Assembly (NCBI GenBank): GCA_039024295.1
Contig: JBCDIQ010000033.1
Location: 1-24,577 of the forward strand
Direction: 5' to 3'
From: JBCDIQ01 sp039024295
GTDB taxonomy: Bacteria > Bacteroidota > Bacteroidia > J057
DNA: 24,577 bases
Shown here: positions 1-6,638 of the stretch, piece after piece
How positions within the stretch are numbered: the stretch's first letter is position 1
Layout of the letters: every line of letters begins with the position of its first letter
Position numbers and translations under genes: made by a program
Notes under the pieces: model-generated
Database searches by the model: none
The model's input: the letters and a program-made list of their open reading frames with translations, nothing else
Told to the model about the DNA's origin: nothing

Positions 1-202
1 AACTGCTGCAATTAGCCTTGGTGAGGGTGACTTTCAGTTTGACTCCCCATTGGCCCTGGCTAGGCTGGATAAAGAAAAAGCCATTTGGAGCGAGCTTCAC
101 CTTTTGGAAGCCGAACAACAGATTATTCCTGAAGCCAGCCTAGCCAGGGCCAATGGGGAGTCAAACTGAAAGTCACCCTCACCAAGGCTAATTGCAGCAG
201 TT
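1..202. repeat. 68-bp perfect inverted repeat with 66-bp spacer (probable fold-back chimera)
   Basis: Bases 1-68 are the exact reverse complement of 135-202, separated by a unique 66-bp spacer at 69-134. The left arm begins at the first base of the window, so it may be longer. The arms are protein-coding: the minus strand reads a secreted-protein N-terminus from 366 into the right arm. The plus strand reads the same residues through the left arm and stays open through the spacer to a TGA at 167-169. This is the pattern expected if one strand was copied, switched template and copied back, as in an amplification or assembly chimera at a contig end. A genuine inverted repeat is possible but less likely, because a perfect match inside a coding region would need recent duplication. 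Confidence 0.85.
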
Positions 203-366
203 GTCATTACCTGCTGCATCAACTCATCATCAGATAGTTCGTGTTGCTGGGCGAAAAACCCGCATCCTCTCAGAAGGCTTAAACTTTCTGGTGAATCTGG
301 GGATTGAACCTGGGAATTTAAAGAGAAAAATCCCAGTAGCGCGAATAATAAGGTGGTGTTCATCAT
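97..366 (-). CDS. 5' part of an unrecognised secreted-protein gene, broken at the fold-back
   Basis: The product starts with a hydrophobic signal-peptide-like segment (MMNTTLLFALLGFFSLNSQ). ATG codons at 366 and 363 are both possible starts. A polar stretch follows with the motif LSDDELMQQVMTTAAISLGE. After residue 77 the frame leaves the inverted-repeat arm and ends within 12 residues at TGA 97-99. Those last residues (from SGIICC) are probably not native. Read on the plus strand, the left arm continues in the same frame into LDKEKAIWSELHLLEAEQQ, which looks far more like natural protein and is probably the true continuation. The real gene is therefore truncated here by the inverted repeat. 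I do not recognise the family. The confident part of the gene is about 366 down to 135. Confidence 0.5.
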   Translation of the reverse strand: MMNTTLLFALLGFFSLNSQVQSPDSPESLSLLRGCGFFAQQHELSDDELMQQVMTTAAISLGEGDFQFDSPLALARLASGIICCSASKR

Positions 367-579
367 GTGCGAGAAAAATTATTTCAATAACAGAAATAAA
401 AATCGGATATCTCGCAGCTTTTGGATTGATCTATTACAGGAGAAAGATTACTCGTGCCTTAATGACCCATGTTAAATGAAGAAGGTTGCATGTGTAAACG
501 GTTTTCATCGCAGTTACTTCCAACAGCAAAAAGCCACGATTGGGAAACCGCAGCTTAAATGATTAACCATCACCGCTAA

Positions 580-702
580 TTAGCGAATGTGGTTGCTCGT
601 CTTTTTGGCCTGACAAACGCGGCCACCAGTACAAGAAGTGGAAAGACCTGCCAAAAAGGTCAACAGGAGGGCAGCGATTACGATTCTTTTGAATGACTTC
701 AT
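580..702 (-). CDS. Small lipoprotein, 40 aa
   Basis: An ATG at 702 opens a 41-codon frame ending at TAA 580-582. The product begins MKSFKRIVIAALLLTFLAG, a textbook short signal peptide (Lys/Arg, then a hydrophobic core). LSTSC follows, with Cys24 a likely lipidation site, although the lipobox is relaxed because Leu sits at -4. The remaining 16 residues are small and basic with a second Cys (Cys30). Very short lipoproteins of this build occur in Bacteroidota and are often missed because of their length. The gene is divergent from the methyltransferase at 799, and an inverted repeat (733-756) lies between them. The stop codon overlaps a 12-bp perfect palindrome (574-585). Function unknown. Base composition and the coherent signal peptide argue for a real gene, but no homology search could be run. 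Confidence 0.6.
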   Translation of the reverse strand: MKSFKRIVIAALLLTFLAGLSTSCTGGRVCQAKKTSNHIR

Positions 703-732
703 GATACGAATTTCACGTTGATATAGAGTGCT

Positions 733-756
733 AACGAAAATGCAGGTATTTTCGTT
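733..756. promoter_or_regulatory. 9-bp inverted repeat between divergent genes, possible operator
   Basis: AACGAAAAT (733-741) and ATTTTCGTT (748-756) form a perfect inverted repeat around a 6-nt spacer. It lies 30 bp upstream of the lipoprotein start at 702 and 42 bp upstream of the methyltransferase start at 799. AT-rich dyads placed like this can be regulator binding sites. No regulator is encoded nearby, so the role is a guess. Confidence 0.3.
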
Positions 757-798
757 TATTTCCCAATTTATTCCTGGAAAGGGCTAACACGTGCACGC

Positions 799-2019
799 AT
801 GACCCTGGAAGAATTTGAGCTTCTGAAAATATTTCCGCTTCAAGAGTGGCTGGTAGAAAACGAGCAGGAAAAACCCGATCAAATTGCCCTGAGAAAAAAC
901 CTGGAGCCTCAGCTCAGGCGACTCCTGGCCAACCAGTTGAAATATTGGCAAAGGAGTAAAAAGAAACTTCCTGCTTACCACCAAGCGGGATGTATCCTGC
1001 CTGGCCGTGCATACGAGCAAGCCAGCAGTGAACAAGCGGCAAACCTGAAAGATACTACAACAGGTAGGGTCCTGGACCTTACAGCGGGATTGGGTGTCGA
1101 TACCCTTGCTTTTGCCAAGCATGGTGCCAGTGTGGTGGCCTTGGAGGCCAATCCAGTTCTGGCATCCATTGGGCACTACAACCTCGAAAAGCTAGGGATT
1201 TCAAATGTCAACCTCCTGAACCAATCTGCAGAAGCATACCTGAAATCTTACACAGGTCGCACTTTTGATTTAATTTATGCTGATCCTGACAGACGGGATA
1301 GTTCTGGCAAACGACAGGTATTAATTGATCGCCTATCTCCTAACCTGATTTCGTTGATGCCCAGGTTAAGAGAGTTAGCACCGCGTCTGCTATTCAAGCT
1401 TTCTCCCTTGTTTGACCCTGCTGAAGCCATCCGAATATTTCCCGAGATCAGCAAGCTAAGCGTGGTATCTATCAACCGTGAAGTAAAAGAGGTGCTGGTT
1501 GATATACAATTTGATGAACCTGGAGAATTCACTCAAGAAGCCATTGTACAACTAGGAGAATTCCAGTTCCGACATTCATTTCCCAGGAAGGAACTTCTCA
1601 CAATTTCTCATTGGCCCGATCTTGACACACATCCAACCGGATATTTATTCGAACCAGATCCTGCCTATTACCGACTCCGATGCCTGCCACAGCTTTTTTC
1701 AACTTATTATTCTGACCTAAACGTAACCCTCAATGATTCCCTGGGCTATGGATGGGGCACAAATAAACCAGGTGCCATTCCCTTTCCCGGTCAGGTCTAC
1801 CATATTGAAGCTGTATGCCCGTATAAGCCAAAATCACTCAAAAAAATGCTGAAAGGGAAGAAAATTGGCATCAAACAAAGAAATTTCCCTTTCACCGTTC
1901 AACAAATTCGAAAGCAGTTACAGGTACCTGATGGGAGTGATCATTTCCTGATATGTACCTCACAAGCGAAAAAAAATTGGGCCTTCCTCTGTAAGCAAGC
2001 CGTCAAGTATTTCGACTAA
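799..2019 (+). CDS. Class I SAM-dependent methyltransferase, PG_1098/THUMP-like family
   Basis: The 406-aa product carries a Rossmann methyltransferase core. The SAM-binding motif I is VLDLTAGLGVD (residues 91-101), with an acidic motif II in VVALEANP (112-119). A catalytic-type loop YADPDRRD (160-167) replaces the usual NPPY or DPPY. The N-terminal helical part (1-90) and the C-terminal part match the Bacteroidota architecture typified by Porphyromonas PG_1098, where the core is followed by a ferredoxin-like and a THUMP-like RNA-binding domain. This points to an RNA substrate, but which base is modified is not known from the sequence. The ATG at 799 lacks a clear Shine-Dalgarno site, which is usual for this phylum. 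It is probably transcribed alone, since the next gene starts 70 bp later. Confidence 0.8.
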   Translation: MTLEEFELLKIFPLQEWLVENEQEKPDQIALRKNLEPQLRRLLANQLKYWQRSKKKLPAYHQAGCILPGRAYEQASSEQAANLKDTTTGRVLDLTAGLGVDTLAFAKHGASVVALEANPVLASIGHYNLEKLGISNVNLLNQSAEAYLKSYTGRTFDLIYADPDRRDSSGKRQVLIDRLSPNLISLMPRLRELAPRLLFKLSPLFDPAEAIRIFPEISKLSVVSINREVKEVLVDIQFDEPGEFTQEAIVQLGEFQFRHSFPRKELLTISHWPDLDTHPTGYLFEPDPAYYRLRCLPQLFSTYYSDLNVTLNDSLGYGWGTNKPGAIPFPGQVYHIEAVCPYKPKSLKKMLKGKKIGIKQRNFPFTVQQIRKQLQVPDGSDHFLICTSQAKKNWAFLCKQAVKYFD

Positions 2020-2089
2020 GGGTTTGTCAAAATTTAATTTTTAAGACGAGCGTCCGTTGTTATGGCAACTTCCAACCTTATTAGTTACC

Positions 2090-2992
2090 ATGAAACCTAT
2101 CTACTTTTCGCTTTTACTTTGGGTGGTAGCATTCCCTTTGGCATCGGCTCAGTCCCTCACACCAGATTTCCTGGTGGTAGACAAACCCATATATTTGCCT
2201 GATGTAGACCACATTGAACTAGCGGGGTGCGGAGGCTGTAAACTGCCGCTTAATAATTTCTCCAACATCAAGTTGATTCCACCTGACATGGCCAAATTTC
2301 CACAGGATGCCATCATCAGCATTCAGCAGGATACCTTTCGCGTGTTCAGCGGCAGCGACAAAATCATTGCCAGGTGCATCCTAGACACCCTGTTCATCAC
2401 AGATGAAGTCTTTCTAAAAAATGCAGAAGTCGAAGTCGTATACTTTGTAGATGGCACCTATGAAGGAACTTCCAGCTTCGGGTGGCAGGTTTTTAACCAA
2501 ATTGGTACCTGCAGTGGGCCTGCTGCCTTTTCAAGTACCCAAAGTCGCATGGTGATTGAGAACATCCTGCCGGAGAACCTCACCTTTGAAGCCCGAATGA
2601 ATCACTTGACGGACCTTGCCGTGGTTGCTGATTTCAATTATCCGTTTCAACCTGGAGATGTATCAGAAATTCGCCTGGTGCGGTGTAGTGACCAACCTGC
2701 TACGGTAAATCGAATAGCCTCAATGGAATCCCTTTTCCAGCAGCAGCCCACCTTCTCTGAAAACCCCAGTACTGATCCAAACATTCCGCCTGACGCTGCG
2801 GTCAATCGCATACAAAACCCAGTAACAGTCAGGTATTTTGATGAAAATCATGCCGATCGTGCAACCTCCTTGGGGCAGGTGGTATCTTTTTTATTCCAGG
2901 TACCAATGGCCGACATCCTCATCGAAGACATGCGGCCCAGTTACCGGGGTACACCACCCGTGAAGGATTACCTTGAGGTTTGGTTTCGTTAA
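2090..2992 (+). CDS. Secreted protein of unknown function, first gene of the LamG-vWA cassette
   Basis: I chose the ATG at 2090 over one at 2057 because it places MKPIYFSLLLWVVAFPLASA, a clean signal peptide with an AxA-type cleavage site, at the N-terminus. The mature protein is about 280 residues with no further membrane segment. It has six cysteines in total, including a CGGC cluster near residues 46-49, which suggests disulfides in the periplasm or outside the cell. The body is rich in short beta-type segments and ends in LEVWFR. I do not recognise the family. It lies 9 bp upstream of the next gene, and the LamG-vWA gene follows that, so the three are probably co-transcribed and may work at the cell surface together. 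Confidence 0.65.
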   Translation: MKPIYFSLLLWVVAFPLASAQSLTPDFLVVDKPIYLPDVDHIELAGCGGCKLPLNNFSNIKLIPPDMAKFPQDAIISIQQDTFRVFSGSDKIIARCILDTLFITDEVFLKNAEVEVVYFVDGTYEGTSSFGWQVFNQIGTCSGPAAFSSTQSRMVIENILPENLTFEARMNHLTDLAVVADFNYPFQPGDVSEIRLVRCSDQPATVNRIASMESLFQQQPTFSENPSTDPNIPPDAAVNRIQNPVTVRYFDENHADRATSLGQVVSFLFQVPMADILIEDMRPSYRGTPPVKDYLEVWFR

Positions 2993-3001
2993 GCCCATTA
3001 C

Positions 3002-3535
3002 ATGAATCACCTATACTTCACCTTGTTGCTGATGTTACTTTTGATGGGGAACGTGCTGGCAGTACCTGCTGATTCCTGTCCTGAGGTTGACCACCTGCAA
3101 ACCATGCCCTTTGAAGCGTTTGACCACCTCCAATTAACTCAATGTGGGTTACCCTCTTTGGTGTTGCTCATGGGGGCCGCAGAGTACATGGTTAACGACA
3201 CCAACGAAACAGCTCAGATTCGTGCAGAGATCGTCTTTAGCCTCATTGCAGACGAGCTTCAACGCCGTAACACAGCCGAAGTCCTTGATCCTCAGGATCC
3301 AGCCTGTTTACTACTCGTCGAACGGCTAGCAAAGCATACTTACCACCTTGCCCTGACTCGTCCAAGTGACTGGGAAAAACTGGCACACTATGCCCAGGAA
3401 GGAAGATGGGCATATATCGGTCAACGATTTTTTGACCGGGGCATGCATTACCTCGCCCTGGCCCTATTGGCTTTTGCGATTGTAGGTTTTCTACTGGTTC
3501 ATCGCCAACGAAAACGCAACCGTGCTACCCTGTAA
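3002..3535 (+). CDS. Membrane-anchored envelope protein of unknown function
   Basis: The 177-aa product has an N-terminal signal peptide (about 1-20, ending GNVLA), a mostly helical extracytoplasmic domain (about 21-145) and one C-terminal transmembrane helix (about 148-166). A basic tail (HRQRKRNR) would lie in the cytoplasm, giving a type I membrane topology. The domain has three cysteines. It contains FDHLQLTQCG (40-49), which resembles VDHIELAGCG in the upstream gene product. The gene starts 9 bp after its upstream neighbour and 30 bp before the LamG-vWA gene, indicating one operon. No known family recognised. The layout would suit a membrane anchor or partner for the two secreted proteins, but that is inference. 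Confidence 0.65.
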   Translation: MNHLYFTLLLMLLLMGNVLAVPADSCPEVDHLQTMPFEAFDHLQLTQCGLPSLVLLMGAAEYMVNDTNETAQIRAEIVFSLIADELQRRNTAEVLDPQDPACLLLVERLAKHTYHLALTRPSDWEKLAHYAQEGRWAYIGQRFFDRGMHYLALALLAFAIVGFLLVHRQRKRNRATL

Positions 3536-3565
3536 TTCCACCTCTCACCTAACCCCAACCTAAAC

Positions 3566-5119
3566 ATGAAATCCCTTCAATTTTCCCTAAGCCTGCTTGC
3601 CATTTTCCTATTTTGTTCTGGGTCGGCATTTTCTCAGCAAGAGGTGCTTCACCTTCGACTAGACAAAGAAGCAAATGACCAGACAGTCTCTGATCAAAGC
3701 GGGAAAGATAACCATGCCGCTCTTATCGGAGGATTGGAGTTTGTGCCAGACAGGTTTGGCAATGATTGCAGGGCCCTGAAATTTGATGGCGCCACGGGAT
3801 ACCTGACCATTCCCCATCATAAAACCTTTGACTTTAGCCGCGAGTTCACGTATGCCGCTTGGGTAAAAATTCCAGATAAACCGGGCTTACAGTGGCTCAC
3901 GCTGATTTGCAAGGGGCAACTGGCCAAGGAAACCCCCACTTCGCCAGCATTCCGCGCCCAATTTACCTCGGTCACTTCGTCTATCAATACCTCCTCCACC
4001 AAAACGATTGGCAACATCCGCCAATCTTTCCCTACCAACAGATGGTTTCATGTTGCGGCTGTATTCGACGGGTTTGAATTGACCGTGTACCAGGATGGAG
4101 AAGTAGCTGCAAGGTATAGTTTATATGATCCATTATATCCCAACACCGAGCCGATCAATATTGGAAGGGATATTCCTGGCAACACCGAATTCTTTGAGGG
4201 CACCATGGATGACGTTCACGTCTTCAACAAGGCGCTTAACAAGAAAAAAATTCAGGCATTGTATAACGATAACTCCGACAATGGATTGGGGAGCGCATGT
4301 CCACAGGTCTTTTCCTCCACTCAGCCTAGCACGCCTGTTACCCCTCCTACTCCTCAGCCCTCCCCTACTCGCTCTTCTCCAGATGTACCTAACTGGGAAA
4401 AGTTGGCAGAAAAGCCCGAAACGCCTTCCCAACCTCCCATTTCCCCCGAAACCAATCAGCCACTTCCTCAACCTCAGGTTCAACCGCCCGTGGTTGTGCA
4501 GGAATTACCTGATCGGGTTCTCCCCTCGCCCTCTGCCGAAGACACGATTCCTGAAGGGGAAGATTTTTCCTATCGAGGTGCGGCAAAAAATAACCTAACC
4601 CTGGTGTTGGACGTATCTGGCTCCATGAACAGCTCACAGCGGCTGCCCTTGCTGAAAAAGACTTTCCTGGAATTGATCCCCTACATGCGTCAGGAAGACC
4701 GTATTTCTATTATTCTGTTTGCCCAAAACTCCAAAATAGTACTCGACGGCGTTCCGGCAACCGACCAGAATCGAATCAGTCGCACCATTGAGCGGTTGGG
4801 GTCAGGAGGTAAAACCAACGGAAAACCTGCGTTGAAAAAAGCCCTGCGACTCGCCCGAGCCAACTTCATAGAAGGGGGCAATAACCGGATCATCATGGCC
4901 ACAGACGGCAGTTTCAGACTGGAAACATTGTATGGCGTTGCTGGTCAAATCAAAAAGAAGGATATCCACCTCACCATGTTCTCTTTTGGAGATCCCATGG
5001 GCGGCCGGAAACGGAAGTTTGACAAAATTGCTGAAAACGGTGGCGGAACCCACGAGGTAATCAAAGAGGAAAATGTGCGAGAGGCCTTATTGCGGGAAAC
5101 CCAGGCGGTGCTGAAGTAG
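3566..5119 (+). CDS. Secreted LamG-like and von Willebrand factor A domain protein
   Basis: The 517-aa product has a signal peptide (about 1-23, ending SAFSQQ). A LamG/concanavalin A-like beta-sandwich follows at about 28-235, with typical features such as FTYAAWVKIP and the DDVHVFNKAL closing motif. A proline-rich linker runs from about 250 to 325. A C-terminal vWA domain spans about 343-515 with a complete metal-binding MIDAS: DVSGS (Asp349, Ser351, Ser353), Thr417 in GGKTNGK, and Asp447 in MATDGSF. LamG domains bind carbohydrate or protein ligands, and vWA domains bind proteins through a divalent metal. The protein is therefore probably an extracellular adhesion or scaffold factor. It is the last gene of a three-gene run and converges, with only 7 bp between, on the permease gene on the other strand. 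Confidence 0.85.
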   Translation: MKSLQFSLSLLAIFLFCSGSAFSQQEVLHLRLDKEANDQTVSDQSGKDNHAALIGGLEFVPDRFGNDCRALKFDGATGYLTIPHHKTFDFSREFTYAAWVKIPDKPGLQWLTLICKGQLAKETPTSPAFRAQFTSVTSSINTSSTKTIGNIRQSFPTNRWFHVAAVFDGFELTVYQDGEVAARYSLYDPLYPNTEPINIGRDIPGNTEFFEGTMDDVHVFNKALNKKKIQALYNDNSDNGLGSACPQVFSSTQPSTPVTPPTPQPSPTRSSPDVPNWEKLAEKPETPSQPPISPETNQPLPQPQVQPPVVVQELPDRVLPSPSAEDTIPEGEDFSYRGAAKNNLTLVLDVSGSMNSSQRLPLLKKTFLELIPYMRQEDRISIILFAQNSKIVLDGVPATDQNRISRTIERLGSGGKTNGKPALKKALRLARANFIEGGNNRIIMATDGSFRLETLYGVAGQIKKKDIHLTMFSFGDPMGGRKRKFDKIAENGGGTHEVIKEENVREALLRETQAVLK

Positions 5120-5126
5120 CATCGGG

Positions 5127-6389
5127 TTATTTGTACCGAATTGCGATCACCGGATCAACGCTAGCCGCGATCATCGACGGAATGAAGCCTGAAACCAGGC
5201 CAATCCCAACGGAAAGCCCCATGCCCACCACCAATTCTCGCTGGGCAATGGCAATTTTTAGAGCGATATCTGATTGTTCCAAAAAATAGCCTGCCACGTA
5301 AACGAGCGTTTGCAACATCATCAGGCCAATTATTCCGCCCAGGATGCAAATCATCACGGATTCAGCCAGAAACTGAAACAAGATGAAAGCTTTGGTTGCC
5401 CCCAAAGATTTTTGGATACCTATTTCCTTGGTTCGCTCTCTGACGGAAATGTACATGATGTTTCCGATGCTAAAGCCTCCCACCAGGAGGGAGAAAAAGC
5501 TGATGATCCAGCCTCCTGTCTCTAAAAACTGAAACACTTTATCCAGCTCTTTCATTACCATCTCCTGTTTGTTGATCGAAAAGGTGTCCTCAGTCCCAGG
5601 CCTGAGGCCTCGTGAGGCCCGCATCAAGCCAATGGTCTCACTCTCGATGTAGCCCATGTTGTCGTAATTCTCCACCTTGATTGTGATCAGCTTGTCAATA
5701 AACCTACGATTGATGTTGTAATATCGTGCAGCTGAGAGGTAGGGCATCAGGATGATGTCATCTTCAGATTGCCCTCCGAATGGCGTTGATCCTTTCTTCG
5801 CCAGTACGCCCACCACCCGCAAGCGTTTGCCACGAACACGAATGTTTCGCCCAACTGCTCGCCCATTGACAAAGAGAGCTTGGGCTATATTGTACCCAAG
5901 GATGCAAACGGACTGACCTCGTCGGGTTTCCACTTCTGAAAAAAAGCGGCCTGTCTCAAATTTCAGTTCGCGGATACCTCCATAATCAAACGTTATCCCA
6001 CCCGCTTTTACATTTTCGACACTTCTCCCCATGGCCTGAATGGTCTGCCCCTCGATACCTACTTCAAAACTTACCCCGTGCACCCCATCTAATCCATTCT
6101 TTACTTTTAAAAAATCATCGTAGCTCACCCGGGGCCGATTGATGTATTTGTACCAATCATTTCCACTGAACTTCCAGGGCCAGTTATGAACAAACATCGT
6201 GGTGTTCCCAAGAGATGCCAGGTTTTCGGTGATGGAACTCTTCATGGAACTCACCAGCGTAAGGATACTCGTAATCGCAAAAATCCCGGTGGCTACCCCC
6301 AGCATCGTCAGAAATGAACGGGTCTTACTTCCCCCAATAGCCGTAAAGGCTGTCCTTAGACCTTCAGAAATAAACTGGACGGGATTCAT
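5127..6389 (-). CDS. MacB/FtsX-family ABC transporter permease
   Basis: The 420-aa product has the MacB-type layout. A short cytoplasmic N-terminus and a first transmembrane helix (about 26-48, LTMLGVATGIFAITSIL) come first, then a large periplasmic MacB_PCD domain of roughly 240 residues. Three C-terminal helices bracket the coupling motif RERTKEIGIQKSLGA, which contacts the ATPase. Family members couple cytoplasmic ATP hydrolysis to periplasmic work: export of toxins or lipoproteins, or control of cell-wall enzymes. No ATPase (MacB NBD/LolD-like) or membrane-fusion protein lies in the window, so the partner must be elsewhere or upstream in the genome. The ATG at 6389 is preceded by about 250 bp of intergenic sequence that also serves the divergent gene at 6639. 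Confidence 0.88.
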   Translation of the reverse strand: MNPVQFISEGLRTAFTAIGGSKTRSFLTMLGVATGIFAITSILTLVSSMKSSITENLASLGNTTMFVHNWPWKFSGNDWYKYINRPRVSYDDFLKVKNGLDGVHGVSFEVGIEGQTIQAMGRSVENVKAGGITFDYGGIRELKFETGRFFSEVETRRGQSVCILGYNIAQALFVNGRAVGRNIRVRGKRLRVVGVLAKKGSTPFGGQSEDDIILMPYLSAARYYNINRRFIDKLITIKVENYDNMGYIESETIGLMRASRGLRPGTEDTFSINKQEMVMKELDKVFQFLETGGWIISFFSLLVGGFSIGNIMYISVRERTKEIGIQKSLGATKAFILFQFLAESVMICILGGIIGLMMLQTLVYVAGYFLEQSDIALKIAIAQRELVVGMGLSVGIGLVSGFIPSMIAASVDPVIAIRYK

Positions 6390-6583
6390 GGGGTGAAGTT
6401 GAGGAAAATCTGGGGTTTTATCACTAAACGAAGCAGTGGAAGTAACAGTTGAAGAACTAGATGCAACTATTGAATTGCCTCGTCGTTATAAAATAGCATT
6501 AATTGCCATTTTGTTAACAAATATCTCCCTAATTTAAAGGATCAATTCAATCAACGGACCAATTGGGATGTTTTTATTAACGA

Positions 6584-6611
6584 TTTGATCTAAAAGGCAT
6601 CAATATCTTTC
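6584..6611 (+). promoter_or_regulatory. Weak Bacteroidota-type promoter for the secreted protein gene
   Basis: TTTG at 6584-6587 and TATCTTTC at 6604-6611 resemble the -33/-7 pair (TTTG, TAnnTTTG). The spacer is only 16 nt, shorter than usual, and the last base of the -7 element differs. The start codon is 27 nt downstream. The rest of 6390-6638 is AT-rich with no other clear signal. Confidence 0.25.
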
Positions 6612-6638
6612 CCAAACCAGCAAACACTGCCGACATTT

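Noticed and set aside
192..479. 95-codon open frame on the plus strand
   Set aside because: It is antisense to the signal-peptide gene at 97-366 and overlaps the inverted-repeat arm. Its product is basic and has no recognisable pattern.
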